A stretch of 64,000 nt of DNA from Parasphingopyxis sp. CP4 (GCF_013378055.1 NZ_CP051130.1:310001-374000); one strand, 5' to 3'; positions 9,099 to 18,949 are shown, counted from the first letter of the stretch. Made by a program: numbers and translations. Notes: generated from the sequence alone by a model not told the origin.

Positions 9099-12000
9099 CT
9101 AGAACTCGTAACGCGCGCCGATCTGGATCCGCCATACCGATGCGGAGCTTGAGATATTCTGGTCGATATCCGGATTGAAGCCCGAGATGATGTAGCGTCC
9201 CTGGGCATCGACACCATCAAGGTCGACAAGGTCAACCACTTGACCATCGCCGAAGGAACCGCGCGTCTTGAACGTGTTCCAGCTGCTGTCGAGCATGTTC
9301 AGGAAGTTATCGATATCGGCAAACAGCTCGAACCGATCCTGAGTGATGCCGAACCAGCTACCCGGTCCCGGAAGTTCCTGGCTGATGCGGATATCCATAT
9401 CATAGGTCCAGTCTTCCCGGCAGGTATTCCGACGAATCGTCGTACCCGCTGCTTCGCTGGCGCAGTCCCACTGCTGAGCGAAGTTGACGAGCTCGGCGAC
9501 TTCCGAAGCCACGGAGAGCGGAGACACATTCGGATCATTCACTCCGGTTGGGATGTAGATGAGCGCGTTGTCGTTACCCGAGGAGCTGTCGTTGAACACC
9601 CCGCCGCCATCAAAGGTCAGGCTGTACGGACGGCCCGAACGGGCGCTGAAGAACATGCCGAGCTGCGTGTCATAGCCGTCGATGAATTCTTCGGTGAAGT
9701 TCACAGCGAAAGTAAACTGGTGCCGCGTTTCATAGTTTGACGTCGAGTTGACCGGGTTCTGCCGGTCAAATGCTGCCGATTCATCAAAGCTGGACGTTGC
9801 TGTCGAGCTGTTGTTGTTCCGGGAGTTGTTCGAGTCTGTGAATGCGTAGCCAAAGTTGACGAACACGCTGCCATTCTCGGTGAACACGCCGCGATCGAAA
9901 TTCTTCGACATGCTGAACGAGAAGACGTGGCTGTCATAGGATCGGCCATTGGTCAGCTGAATCTCATCATCGCGCCGCGTGCGACACGCATTCGAGAAAG
10001 TTCCCGAATATGTGAGGCCCGTGCCGCCTGTGCCGTTCAGCGTCAATGCGCAACCCGCATTGGACGGATCGATTGCGACATAAATTGGACGGCCATCAAC
10101 GGTGAAGCCATTCAGGCCCTGGGTTGGATCGACGACCTGTGAGAGGTCGACGAAGTTAATCGGATCCTGGAAGTGGCTGTAGATATAGTCGAGCTGCAGC
10201 TGCCAGTTATCGAAAAAGCCTTCGCCCCAGCCAAATTCGGTGGAAAAGCCGATATTCGCACGGACTACCGTCGGAACATCGAAATTCGGATCGGTTGACT
10301 GTGTATCAGCTAGGCCGGCTGCTGCCTGACCGGATGCAAACTGAGTGGCACAGCCCGGGAAGCCGGTGAAGTTGCCGCCTGCATCCAGCACGTTGAAGCT
10401 GCCATCCGGATTGGTGAAGCCCGCACAGGTCGGATCGAACGTATCGCCTTCACCGGTCGAGAAACCGTTGTTGGAGAATGCGTTCGAGAAGTAGACGATC
10501 GGATCACCGCCTGAGAACACGCCAACACCGCCGGTAAGCCGGCTGTTGCGGATCAGGCCTTCGAAGTCATCAAAGGTGTAGGTGAAGCCGAGCCGCGGCA
10601 GAATGATCGGATCCAGCTGACTGAAGCCGAAATTGTTGCCGAAGCCATAGCGGGTATTGAAGGCCGGATTGGTGCGCGGCGCGCTGCCATCAAACCATTC
10701 GACGCGAACACCGCCGATCACGCTCAACTGGTCCGTTACCTGCCAATCATCCTGCGCATAAATTGCGTAGATGCGCCGATTGAACGTTGCCGAAGCCTCG
10801 TTGATGTCACCCGATGGAGTTGCACGGATCGTAGCACCACCGAGTGTGCCAGCAGCAATATTGTCGGCCGTGTCACTAAAGACGGTAGAGAAAAAGCCTG
10901 GGGCAACATCGCCGTTCTGGAAATCGGTCAGGTTACGGAAGAAGATCGTGCCTGTTGCGTTGATGGCAAACAGGTTGAATACGGAAAGGTCATTGACCTC
11001 TGCGCCAAACTTGATGTCATGATCGCCAATCGTCCAGTTTGCGGTAATGCGGGCAAGATCGGTTTGAGTTTCCAGCGCGTTGGCGGACCGGAAGATACCA
11101 GGACCGGTGCTCAACACACCATTTTGCGATGGACCGATAACACCAACCGACAAGCGCGGGATCGGATTGCCGTCCTGCGCCTCACCGCCGCCAACCGGTC
11201 CCTGAACGTCAGTAACGTCAGAGCGCGACAGGCGAAGCTCAGTTGAGAAATTCTCGCTCCAGTCCGAGTAGACACGCAGCGAGTAATAGTCGGAGACGGT
11301 GCCTTCATCTTCAAAACTGTTGAGGCCAGTCAGTTCCTGATCGCCCGTGTCGCTTTCGACATTGGTTTCTTCAAGACGCTGATAGGTGGCTTCGATGCGG
11401 TGATCGTCATCTACATACCAGTCGAGACGACCAAAATAGCGAATGCTCGCTTCCGGCAGAGACCGCGGGTAGCCGCCAATATCGATGCCATAGACATTCT
11501 GAGCAATGTTCGAGAATTGATCGAACTGGGCCTGGGTTACGAAGTCGGCATCGTTTGCGAAGCCCCCGCCCGCAGGCCCCGTATCATTGGAATCGCCGAG
11601 ATCGGTTTCTTCATAGGCGCCGAAGAAGAACAGTCGATCGGGAATGATCGGTCCGCCAAGGGTGACACCCCAGCGCTTCTCTTCAAATGCAGCCGGCGTG
11701 AAGTCTTGACCGTCGACAGTGTCGCCGCGCAGGTCTTCGTTGCGGAAGGTGTAGAAGGCCGAACCCGAGAAACGGTTCGTACCTGCCTGGGTCACCACGT
11801 TGACGGCGCAGCCGGTGAAGCCCGAATACTCGACGTCGAACGGTGCGAACTCGATCGAGGTTTCGCGGATGGCGTCGAACGGAAGCGGCAGTGCGTTACG
11901 TGCAGCAAACGGGGTGCCGTTCAGACCGAACACGTCGGCTTGCACAATGCCGTCAACCGTGAAGGTGTTCGACCGGTCATTACCGCCGAGGCAGGAGATG

Positions 12001-12533
12001 CGGTCAACTTCATTCGAACGGTCAAGGCTGACGCGCGGATCGATACGAATAAGGTCGCGAACGTCGCGTGAGATAGACGGGAAGCTTTCGAGGATCTCCT
12101 CGTTGAAGGAGTTGCCCGGGCCAAGTGCGAGCTGGACCAGGTTGGCGCGGGCTGCGGTAACAACGATCGTTGCTTCGCCGGCGCTACGGGTCAGTTCAAA
12201 AGCGAGCGATGTATCGCCTGACAGGTTGATCCGGATGTTTTCGACCGTCTGGCCTTCGAAGCCCGATGCCGTTGCGGTGACCGTGTATGGTCCGCCCGTA
12301 ACAAGGTTGCCTGCGCGGAAGCTACCGTCAGAACCAGTCACCAGCTGTCGGGTCGAGCCCGTTCGCGTATCGGTTACGGCAACCGAAGCGTTGGCGACGG
12401 CGTTACCCGCATCATCAACGACTCGGCCCTGAACACCTGATGTAATTTGCTGCGCCGCAGCAGGAGTGGCGATGACGCCTGCAACCGACGCCGAAGCTGC
12501 GGTAGCAGCCAGAAAAACCTTGAAATAGCGCAT
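9099..12533 (-). CDS. TonB-dependent outer membrane receptor with carboxypeptidase-regulatory-like domain
   Basis: A 1144-residue outer membrane protein. It has a signal peptide ending near PAAAQQ (about residue 28), then an immunoglobulin-like carboxypeptidase-regulatory domain (about 30-115), a plug region (LVQLALGPGNSFNEEILESF and on), and a long beta barrel ending in the aromatic residue of GARYEF, the usual outer membrane insertion signal. Such large Oar-type receptors are common in sphingomonads and take up peptides, glycans or other large molecules using TonB energy. The gene stands alone: its terminator is at 9041-9070 and two palindromes lie in its 5' region. The ligand is not predictable. 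Confidence 0.93.
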   Translation of the reverse strand: MRYFKVFLAATAASASVAGVIATPAAAQQITSGVQGRVVDDAGNAVANASVAVTDTRTGSTRQLVTGSDGSFRAGNLVTGGPYTVTATASGFEGQTVENIRINLSGDTSLAFELTRSAGEATIVVTAARANLVQLALGPGNSFNEEILESFPSISRDVRDLIRIDPRVSLDRSNEVDRISCLGGNDRSNTFTVDGIVQADVFGLNGTPFAARNALPLPFDAIRETSIEFAPFDVEYSGFTGCAVNVVTQAGTNRFSGSAFYTFRNEDLRGDTVDGQDFTPAAFEEKRWGVTLGGPIIPDRLFFFGAYEETDLGDSNDTGPAGGGFANDADFVTQAQFDQFSNIAQNVYGIDIGGYPRSLPEASIRYFGRLDWYVDDDHRIEATYQRLEETNVESDTGDQELTGLNSFEDEGTVSDYYSLRVYSDWSENFSTELRLSRSDVTDVQGPVGGGEAQDGNPIPRLSVGVIGPSQNGVLSTGPGIFRSANALETQTDLARITANWTIGDHDIKFGAEVNDLSVFNLFAINATGTIFFRNLTDFQNGDVAPGFFSTVFSDTADNIAAGTLGGATIRATPSGDINEASATFNRRIYAIYAQDDWQVTDQLSVIGGVRVEWFDGSAPRTNPAFNTRYGFGNNFGFSQLDPIILPRLGFTYTFDDFEGLIRNSRLTGGVGVFSGGDPIVYFSNAFSNNGFSTGEGDTFDPTCAGFTNPDGSFNVLDAGGNFTGFPGCATQFASGQAAAGLADTQSTDPNFDVPTVVRANIGFSTEFGWGEGFFDNWQLQLDYIYSHFQDPINFVDLSQVVDPTQGLNGFTVDGRPIYVAIDPSNAGCALTLNGTGGTGLTYSGTFSNACRTRRDDEIQLTNGRSYDSHVFSFSMSKNFDRGVFTENGSVFVNFGYAFTDSNNSRNNNSSTATSSFDESAAFDRQNPVNSTSNYETRHQFTFAVNFTEEFIDGYDTQLGMFFSARSGRPYSLTFDGGGVFNDSSSGNDNALIYIPTGVNDPNVSPLSVASEVAELVNFAQQWDCASEAAGTTIRRNTCREDWTYDMDIRISQELPGPGSWFGITQDRFELFADIDNFLNMLDSSWNTFKTRGSFGDGQVVDLVDLDGVDAQGRYIISGFNPDIDQNISSSASVWRIQIGARYEF

Positions 12534-12624
12534 GATTATCCCCGATGGATCTTTGATTACCCCTGACCGGTCTCGTGCCCCTTTGCACCTCCGGTCCGAT
12601 GACCCGCCGTCTAACGAGTCGTCG

Positions 12625-12658
12625 TGTCACTTATGTGACAAATCCGCAGTTTTGCGGA
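12625..12658. promoter_or_regulatory. Two adjacent 16-bp palindromes upstream of the TonB receptor
   Basis: TGTCAC-TTAT-GTGACA (12625-12640) and TCCGCA-GTTT-TGCGGA (12643-12658) are both perfect six-base inverted repeats with four-base centres, two bases apart. They lie 92-125 bases upstream of the receptor start and 102 bases before the divergent cinA-like gene. They could be operators or RNA hairpins in a leader. No known regulator consensus fits exactly; the first is not a CRP site, whose half-sites are arranged differently. Confidence 0.5.
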
Positions 12659-12759
12659 GTCTGGAGGTGGGGGTAACTTACGGTTCTGACTCACCTGTGT
12701 GAATCATGACACGCTTCTAATCTTTGCGCCCCAGCCAAGCCGGCGCTAAGGCATGCCGC

Positions 12760-13518
12760 ATGAATCAGAAAAGAACCTGGACCGCCGGCTTGGTTGTGAT
12801 CGGCGATGAGATTTTGTCAGGCCGGACACAGGACAAGAACGTTGCTGCACTTGCGAAATGGCTAAATGTGCAAGGAATCCGGCTCGTTGAGGTACGAATT
12901 GTGCCAGATATTCTTGAGCGGATTGCCGAAGCCGTAAATGCCGTGCGCGCGGAGACGGACTATCTCTTCACCACCGGCGGCATCGGCCCGACCCATGATG
13001 ATATCACCGTCGATGCGGTGTCGGCGGCGCTCGGTGTCGAGGTGATCGTGCATCCGCGCGCTCGGGCGATGCTCGAAGGCTATTATAAGGACAAAGGTGG
13101 CCTCACTGATGCACGTCTGCGGATGGCACGGGTTCCCGATGGCGGCGAGCTGATCGAGAATCGGATGTCGGGCGCGCCCGGCATTCGCCATGGCAATATC
13201 TTCATCATGGCAGGCATCCCGCATATCGCAGAACAGATGATGGATGCGCTGACCGGTCAGCTTGAAGGCGGCGACCCAGTGCTGTCGGATACGATCGGCT
13301 GTTGGACGGCCGAAAGCGAAGTGGCTGACATATTGGGCGCGGTCGAAGATGCGCACCCTGACAGCCAGATCGGCAGCTATCCTTTTTTCCGCGAAGGGCG
13401 GGTCGGTGCGAACTTTGTGGTGCGCTCGACCGATGCCGATCAGCTTGTGGCGTGCATGAACGCTTTGTCTGAGGCGCTGGTTGCCAACGGCCAAGAGGTT
13501 ACGCCGGGCGGTATCTAG
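12760..13518 (+). CDS. CinA N-terminal-like protein (MoaB/Mog fold)
   Basis: A 252-residue protein from the ATG at 12760; a TTG at 12724 would add 12 residues, but the conserved start MNQKRTWTAGLVVIGDEIL fits the ATG, with TAAGG upstream. The molybdopterin-binding fold is shown by IGDEILSGRTQDKN and the TTGGIGPTHDDIT loop. It matches the N-terminal half of CinA, annotated as competence/damage-inducible protein A; this domain in CinA relatives carries ADP-ribose/NAD pyrophosphatase activity. The C-terminal deamidase half of full CinA is absent. It overlaps the convergent MFS gene at a shared CTAG stop. Confidence 0.88.
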   Translation: MNQKRTWTAGLVVIGDEILSGRTQDKNVAALAKWLNVQGIRLVEVRIVPDILERIAEAVNAVRAETDYLFTTGGIGPTHDDITVDAVSAALGVEVIVHPRARAMLEGYYKDKGGLTDARLRMARVPDGGELIENRMSGAPGIRHGNIFIMAGIPHIAEQMMDALTGQLEGGDPVLSDTIGCWTAESEVADILGAVEDAHPDSQIGSYPFFREGRVGANFVVRSTDADQLVACMNALSEALVANGQEVTPGGI

Positions 13519-14780
13519 CCGTCCGCCTGCTTGGGCTGGCTTCGACGCGTGAACAGCAGGATCACCATCGCAGTTAAGGCCATGGCCGCTGCGATAGCGA
13601 AAGCCGCGCCGGGGAAATAGATACTCGCGTCATCACTTGAGAAATGCGCCAGCGTCGGATTGAAAGTCAGCGGTGCAATAATCGCGGAGAGGGCGGTCAA
13701 ACTTGCGATAAAGCCTTGCAACTCTCCTTGCATATGGGCCGGGACGCGTCGGCTCATCATCGAGCTGATTGCCGGGCCTGCCAGGGCCGCGAGCGCTGTC
13801 ACCGCCATGATCACGAACACAGCCCAGCCATAGGGGCTAATGGCGTATAGGATATAGGCGGCCGCGCTGATCGCGATCCCGAGTATCGCGTTGCGCCGTT
13901 CGCCATAGCGTTTCACCATAGGGCCAACCGCGAACGCCTGAACAACGGCCATCATCGCTCCGGTCCATGCGAGCGAGATCCCGACCATACCGCTCGTCCA
14001 GTCGAACCGGATCTGCGTGAAATAGGCCCAGGTCGCGGGATAGATATTCTGGGCGCTCATCCAGAACAGATAGACCAGGGCGACCGGCAACACGCCCGGC
14101 ATCATCCGCAGCTTCAGCAAGGCGCCGAGTGGATTGGCACGTATGAGACTGAATGGCCGCCGGTTTTCATGCGCTAGTGTCTCGGGAAAGGCGAAATAGC
14201 CATAGATCAGATTTGCCGCGCCCAGCCCGGCGGCCACAAAGAAGGGGAGGCGGGTGCCGAATTCGCCAATCACCCCGCCAATTGCTGGGCCAACGATGAA
14301 ACCAGTTCCAAACGCCGCGCCGATCAAGCCGAAACCGCGCGCGCGGTTCTCCTCGTCAGTGATGTCGGCCATCGTCGCATAGGCGGTTGAGAATGCCGCA
14401 CCGAAAGTACCGGCCAGCGCGCGTCCCAGGAACAGCCAGGCAAGGGTCGGCGCCAATCCCATAACTGCATAATCGATGCTGAACCCGGCCAGGGAGAGGA
14501 GCAGCACCGGCCGGCGGCCAAACCGATCGCTGATGCTTCCAACCAGCGGTCCGAATGTAAACTGAAACAGAGCATAGGTGAGGATCAGCCAGCCGCCGAT
14601 CGACGTTGCCTCTGGCAGTGAAACATCGGCCAGCTCGACTACAAGATCGGGCAGCACCGGCATGATGATGCCAAAGCCGATCGCATAGACGAAGATGGTC
14701 CCAAGGACGAAACGGGTCGCCGCCTTGGATTTGCGCTCTTCCATCGGCGATCCATAGGCGGCAGACGCGTCAGACGCCAT
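13515..14780 (-). CDS. MFS drug/proton antiporter, TCR/Tet family
   Basis: A 421-residue integral membrane protein with about twelve hydrophobic segments. The MFS loop motif GSISDRFGRRPVLLLS follows helix 2 and the antiporter-type motif FGLIGAAFGTGFIVGPAIGG lies in helix 5. Both are typical of TetA-like 12-TM antiporters. It likely exports a small amphiphilic compound in exchange for protons; similarity to TetA does not prove tetracycline resistance. A Met at about residue 13 (MEERKSK) is an alternative start. No tetR-type regulator is next to it. Confidence 0.88.
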   Translation of the reverse strand: MASDASAAYGSPMEERKSKAATRFVLGTIFVYAIGFGIIMPVLPDLVVELADVSLPEATSIGGWLILTYALFQFTFGPLVGSISDRFGRRPVLLLSLAGFSIDYAVMGLAPTLAWLFLGRALAGTFGAAFSTAYATMADITDEENRARGFGLIGAAFGTGFIVGPAIGGVIGEFGTRLPFFVAAGLGAANLIYGYFAFPETLAHENRRPFSLIRANPLGALLKLRMMPGVLPVALVYLFWMSAQNIYPATWAYFTQIRFDWTSGMVGISLAWTGAMMAVVQAFAVGPMVKRYGERRNAILGIAISAAAYILYAISPYGWAVFVIMAVTALAALAGPAISSMMSRRVPAHMQGELQGFIASLTALSAIIAPLTFNPTLAHFSSDDASIYFPGAAFAIAAAMALTAMVILLFTRRSQPKQADG

Positions 14781-14826
14781 CTATGGCGCTCAGCCATATG
14801 TGAACTACACTGCGGTGCAGCCCGCC

Positions 14827-15438
14827 TTACGCCATTGTGATCGCGGTTTGGAAGGCGGGGCGCGCCGCGATCCGGTCCACATAGGCTTTCAGGTTTGTCA
14901 TCTCATCGCTGACCGACCCAAGCCGGTTGGACATGAAACAGGCATGGCCGAGCATGATGTCTGCACCGGAAAAATCGCCAATCAAATAGTCCTTGCCTTG
15001 CAGCGCTTCATCAACCGGCCCCAGCGCCTTGGTCAGCAGCCGCTGCGCCTGGCCCAAAACGGTCGCATCGCGGCGCTCTTCGGGCAGCAATAATGTGTGC
15101 ACGACAACGGTGTTCACCGGCGGCATGACCATCCCTTCGCAATAATGGAACCATTGGAGATAGTCGGGAAAGCGTGGGTCATCGACTGCGGGTTTCAGGC
15201 CGCCATTCTTGTGGCGTTCCAGAATGTAATCGACGATTGCCCCGGACTCGAAAATGGTGACATCGCCATCCTCCAACACCGGTATACGACCGAGCGGATG
15301 GCGCGCGCGATGCTCGTCCGACTTCAGATCCTTGGGATGAAACGCCATTTTGTTGATTTCATAGGGCAGCTCCAATTCTTCCAGTAGCCATACGATCCGT
15401 CCCGCGCGTGAGTTTGGAGCAAAGTGAAGTTTCAGCAT
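14827..15438 (-). CDS. Glutathione S-transferase family protein
   Basis: The start is set at 15438, where AAAGGA precedes the ATG, giving 203 residues; an upstream ATG would add ten non-conserved residues. The thioredoxin-like N-terminal half begins MLKLHFAPNSRAGRIVWLLEEL and contains the cis-Pro region GRIPVLEDGDVTIFESGAI, whose ES pair contacts glutathione. The helical C-terminal half includes the N-capping-like GADIMLGH. It probably conjugates or reduces with glutathione in the cytoplasm; the class and substrate are not clear. Confidence 0.92.
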   Translation of the reverse strand: MLKLHFAPNSRAGRIVWLLEELELPYEINKMAFHPKDLKSDEHRARHPLGRIPVLEDGDVTIFESGAIVDYILERHKNGGLKPAVDDPRFPDYLQWFHYCEGMVMPPVNTVVVHTLLLPEERRDATVLGQAQRLLTKALGPVDEALQGKDYLIGDFSGADIMLGHACFMSNRLGSVSDEMTNLKAYVDRIAARPAFQTAITMA

Positions 15439-15638
15439 TTTCGTCCTTTCACATTTTTGGCCCTGCAAGCGCCAAAGATCGGTCGACAGAATACAGTCGG
15501 GATATCAACTGTGCCGCCGTCTAACCGAAGACGCAAATTTGGCGCCATTGCCAGGATTTTCCGGCGGGTGCATGGCGTTACGTAAGAATTCAGCAGATCG
15601 GGGCCCGTTGTTCCCGGCTCAACTGCGCGGAGGGACAT

Positions 15639-16412
15639 ATGAGCATTTACTTCAGGCAGGTGTGCCTCGTCGCGGACACGCTCGAACCTGTCATCGCCGA
15701 TCTAAAGGCCGTCTTCTCGCTGAAGACCGCCTATGTCGATCCGCACGTCCGCAGTTTCGGACTGGAAAATACGCTGCTCGCCATCGGCACCGACTTTATT
15801 GAGGTCGTCGCGCCGATCGAAGAGAATACGGCCGCCGGCCGGTATCTCGAGCGACGCGACGGTGACGGCGGATATATGGTCATCGGCCAGGTCGAAACCA
15901 AAAAGGAGCAGGATGCGTGCCGCGCACGGGCATCGGACAATGGGGTTCGCGTTGCCTGGGAGACGGATGGCGACGAATGGAAGATCATGCAGCTCCATCC
16001 TGGCGACATGCGGGCGGCCTTTTTCGAAGTCGATTGGCAGGAGCGCTTCGATCCTGAAGGCTTCTGGTTGCCGGCTGGCGGCGATGGTTGGCAAGATACG
16101 ATCTCAACCGATGTGGTGAGCGCAATTGTCGGGATCGAGCTGCAAGGGCCTGACCCGCAGGCATTGGCACAGCATTGGGCAGATGTTGCCGGCGTTTCTG
16201 TCGGGGAGGCCGATGGCAGTCCTATCGTCGAACTGGCGAATAACCGCCTGCGCTTCGTTCCCGACACTGACGGGCGCCGCCCGGGCCTCAGCGGCATCGA
16301 TCTCCAAGCCTTCGACCGGGATGGAATCATCGACCGCGCAAAAGCACGCGGCCTCGCTACCACTGCAGACAGCGTGACGATCGGCGGCGTGCATTTCCGG
16401 CTGGTGGATTGA
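15639..16412 (+). CDS. VOC superfamily (glyoxalase-like) protein
   Basis: A 257-residue protein beginning with the beta-alpha-beta unit RQVCLVADTLEPVIADLKAVF seen in vicinal-oxygen-chelate proteins. Two such halves are visible (about 3-125 and 140-257). The family includes glyoxalase I, extradiol dioxygenases and bleomycin-binding proteins. Few clear metal ligands can be picked out, so the activity is unknown. GGAGGGA gives a good ribosome site before the ATG. It is divergent from the glutathione transferase gene, which may hint at shared detoxification control but is not evidence of it. Confidence 0.8.
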   Translation: MSIYFRQVCLVADTLEPVIADLKAVFSLKTAYVDPHVRSFGLENTLLAIGTDFIEVVAPIEENTAAGRYLERRDGDGGYMVIGQVETKKEQDACRARASDNGVRVAWETDGDEWKIMQLHPGDMRAAFFEVDWQERFDPEGFWLPAGGDGWQDTISTDVVSAIVGIELQGPDPQALAQHWADVAGVSVGEADGSPIVELANNRLRFVPDTDGRRPGLSGIDLQAFDRDGIIDRAKARGLATTADSVTIGGVHFRLVD

Positions 16413-16430
16413 TACACAGCGAAGCAGAAA

Positions 16431-16458
16431 GTGCCCGCTTTGCTCCCAATGCGGACAT
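16431..16458. repeat. Palindromic repeat, diverged copy 1
   Basis: This is a decayed copy of the element seen at 17995, 18950 and 21583: GTGCCCGC, a 12-base TTTGCTCCCAAT-type centre, then GCGGACAT. It lies in the gap between the convergent VOC and DUF3500 genes. Two arm bases have diverged, so the hairpin is weaker than in the other copies. Confidence 0.6.
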
Positions 16459-16614
16459 AGATCGACATCAAGAGCCCCGGTTTTTTTGCGCCTGAAAACG
16501 GTCCTCCGTTCGGCATTGAAGCGAACGGCAGTTGCCGACACAAAAAACGACCATATCGTCGACCGCCACTCCGACGCGCTAGTAACGGTAAAAGGAGCCA
16601 GCCCATGTCACTTA

Positions 16615-17823
16615 CTAGTTGGAATGCGCCGCCGCGAGATGTTGCGCCAACAGGTCGCGCCCGTAATCATTCCCATTTGGGGTGCGCACTACTGTGTGGA
16701 TGTGGTCCCGTGTTGGTTGGCCGGGCGTGTTTAGCATCCTGGTGCCGATCGGGATCTGGTGGTCGAACTCGATCAAGATGACCGGGCTGTGGACGCGATA
16801 GTAGAAGATGGAATTGTCTTCGGTCGCGCCAACCCATGAGAACCATGTCTCATCGAGATGCGCAAAGACCTCTTCCATACGCACAGCAGCATGTGGTTCG
16901 CGCAGAGCGCCGACATAGCTCTCGATCACATCAATCAACATCTTTCGCTGAGCGGCGGACATATCGATTGCAGCCAGCCCCGCATAATCAAGTTCTCGAT
17001 TATCCTGGGATGCGCCTGCGACCATGTTGTCATGAGTCTTTTCCGGCTCGAGTATCGCAATAGATCTTTGCTCCGCCGAAAGGGACTGCATCAGCACTAG
17101 GCCCAAGTCCTGCTGGCTTTGCAGCACTGCGTTTCCCGCGGTGCTACCCTGCCGAGAGATCGCAGGCTCGCCGCCCCAAAAAGTCGGTGTCATTACCACT
17201 TGGTCGCCGAGGACAAAATAGTTGATAACCAAATGGTGCCCGTCGAGCTGCCATCCCCACGGCTGAGTTGCGGACGGCGAGCCCATGACGGTGAAATAAT
17301 AGAGATCCGGGTCGAGGAACGCCGCATTTTCCGGATTAAGTTCCTTCAATGCCTGGTCGGTCAACATGATTGCCAAACTCTGTTCGACTCCACGCGCGCT
17401 AAGCGAAGCGGTCAATAGCGCCATTGCTGCATCGCGCTGTTCGTCATTCATTTCCGCAAGTGGAGTACCGCGTCGCGAATAGATCCCATTATCGACGTTA
17501 AGCCAACGCCTCCATTCGAGGTCTTGTGCAGCAAACTGTGTGCGCATGAGCTGGGTCGGCGTGAGGGATGCGAGGAATGTGCTTGCGGCCACTCTCACCG
17601 GCTCGGTCGAGACGCCTGATGCCTGCAGGGGGAACAACCCGGTCCGTATCCCTTCGGATGTGTGGACGCCGACAAAGGGCTCAGCGACCGCATCGTCTTC
17701 TGCGGTCTGAAATCTTTCCTTTAGATCCATCAGGCCGGGCGGAAAGCCCTGACTTGTCGCAGCGCCGGCGATGGCTACCAGTCCAGCAGCGACAATTCCC
17801 CTCAGCAAGATTGCACGTCGCAT
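16615..17823 (-). CDS. DUF3500 family protein, exported
   Basis: A 402-residue protein with a signal peptide (hydrophobic segment about 8-22, cleavage near GAATSQG). The body matches the DUF3500 family: QRDAAMALLTASLSARG, then the WGWQLDGHHLVINYFVLGD block followed by TPTFWGGEPA. The histidine-rich GHHL motif and the later DHIHTVVR near the C-terminus could bind metal; no activity is known for the family. It is the first gene of the repeat-bearing block and faces the VOC gene. No operon partner is apparent. Domain family is clear, function unknown. Confidence 0.85.
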   Translation of the reverse strand: MRRAILLRGIVAAGLVAIAGAATSQGFPPGLMDLKERFQTAEDDAVAEPFVGVHTSEGIRTGLFPLQASGVSTEPVRVAASTFLASLTPTQLMRTQFAAQDLEWRRWLNVDNGIYSRRGTPLAEMNDEQRDAAMALLTASLSARGVEQSLAIMLTDQALKELNPENAAFLDPDLYYFTVMGSPSATQPWGWQLDGHHLVINYFVLGDQVVMTPTFWGGEPAISRQGSTAGNAVLQSQQDLGLVLMQSLSAEQRSIAILEPEKTHDNMVAGASQDNRELDYAGLAAIDMSAAQRKMLIDVIESYVGALREPHAAVRMEEVFAHLDETWFSWVGATEDNSIFYYRVHSPVILIEFDHQIPIGTRMLNTPGQPTRDHIHTVVRTPNGNDYGRDLLAQHLAAAHSN

Positions 17824-17994
17824 CTTAGTATCTCCCTATCTCAAGTAGGATCCGGAACTTGGTGTTCGCTCAGCAGCAAGCAATCCGTACACCTGATTAA
17901 AAGAACCATCCAAGATCATGTATTCACAGATTCTGGCCTGAAAGGCTGCGGTCAGCTATCGGCCCAGAACAGGACATTCGAGTGACATCGAACC

Positions 17995-18024
17995 AATGTC
18001 CGCTTTGCGCCCATTGCGGACATT
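17995..18024. repeat. Palindromic repeat, copy 2
   Basis: Perfect nine-base arms AATGTCCGC (17995-18003) and GCGGACATT (18016-18024) flank the 12-base centre TTTGCGCCCATT. It lies in the gap upstream of the DUF3500 gene and downstream of the lipoprotein gene. Translated, it gives the MSALxPxRTF kind of peptide seen in spurious small ORFs of alphaproteobacteria. Confidence 0.8.
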
Positions 18025-18077
18025 TGATGGGGTGCCAAGCACTATATTCTTACTCTCCGTTGACGCGATCAACTCAT

Positions 18078-18845
18078 TTAGCGTCCACCGATCTGTAACG
18101 TGCTCCACACAAGACCGTACGCGGGGTCTGCGCGCAGTTCTTCGTGCGACGAAACATGGCGTGCCACGCTGGGAACAGATTCAATTTGCACTACCACGCC
18201 GTGGTCGGTGTTATTTGGTACGATGATGTCCAACAGACCGATGATCGGCACGGGATACTCAGATTCACCTTGCTCCTGACGTTGAACTCCACGATAGGCA
18301 AAGCCGAAGATTGTCTGATTTTCAGAGTTCTTGAATCCAACATCAACAATCTCAAAATTGTCGAGTTCTTCACGCAAGTCGCGTGCAATTCCTTGCGCGT
18401 CTCTTTCAACCAAATAGGAAACCGCCTCTCGCGTGACTTCTTGCCCGGCTGGTGAAAATGCCCGCCAACTCGATAATCTAGCGACCTGACCATCAGCCCC
18501 GTCGGAAGCTGTGGTAGCGATCACAATATTCTCACGGCCTAAGGGGCCAGCCTGCCGGACTTCCCAAGATGCTGGATACTCAAAGCTGATGTCGACGAAA
18601 TCTGCCAGTTCTGCTGCTGATTCTATCTTGCTGCGGTCACTTTGATAGGAAAGGGTTGGATCACCTTCCTGGTAAGCTGAAGTCGCAGGATGTTCGTCCG
18701 GTCCACTCGATGCAGTGTTTTCAGATGCTGTGCCTTCATTACAAGCCTCACCGACACATGCGCTATAACTGCCTCGCTCGCAGGCGGTTAAGATCACCGC
18801 GCTGATGAGCGTGACCAGCCGAACGAACCTCTGATTGGTTTTCAT
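18078..18845 (-). CDS. Orphan lipoprotein of unknown function
   Basis: Start set at the ATG at 18845, with AAGGAGGT eight bases upstream, giving 255 residues. A lipobox LTAC places the lipidated Cys at residue 22. A low-complexity Ser/Glu/Pro linker follows (about 35-70), then a globular domain of about 180 residues starting near FVDISFEYPASWEV. That opening resembles the PsbP/DUF-type small folds that begin with FSFxYPxxW, but I cannot assign a family with confidence. Base composition appears more AT-rich than the neighbouring genes, consistent with recent acquisition. It is divergent from the AraC regulator gene with a repeat between them. Confidence 0.75.
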   Translation of the reverse strand: MKTNQRFVRLVTLISAVILTACERGSYSACVGEACNEGTASENTASSGPDEHPATSAYQEGDPTLSYQSDRSKIESAAELADFVDISFEYPASWEVRQAGPLGRENIVIATTASDGADGQVARLSSWRAFSPAGQEVTREAVSYLVERDAQGIARDLREELDNFEIVDVGFKNSENQTIFGFAYRGVQRQEQGESEYPVPIIGLLDIIVPNNTDHGVVVQIESVPSVARHVSSHEELRADPAYGLVWSTLQIGGR

Positions 18846-18949
18846 CTCCTCCAACCTCCTTCGCCCATGATGCAGCTAAGTCGCGGCTGCGCAAGCACAG
18901 CGCGCGAAAAGCCGTTGCCTGTCTATCCGGAAATTCCGACCAACACAGC

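Noticed and set aside
12625-12640. CRP-type binding site
   Set aside because: The half-sites are TGTCAC/GTGACA with a four-base centre, whereas CRP uses TGTGA-N6-TCACA.
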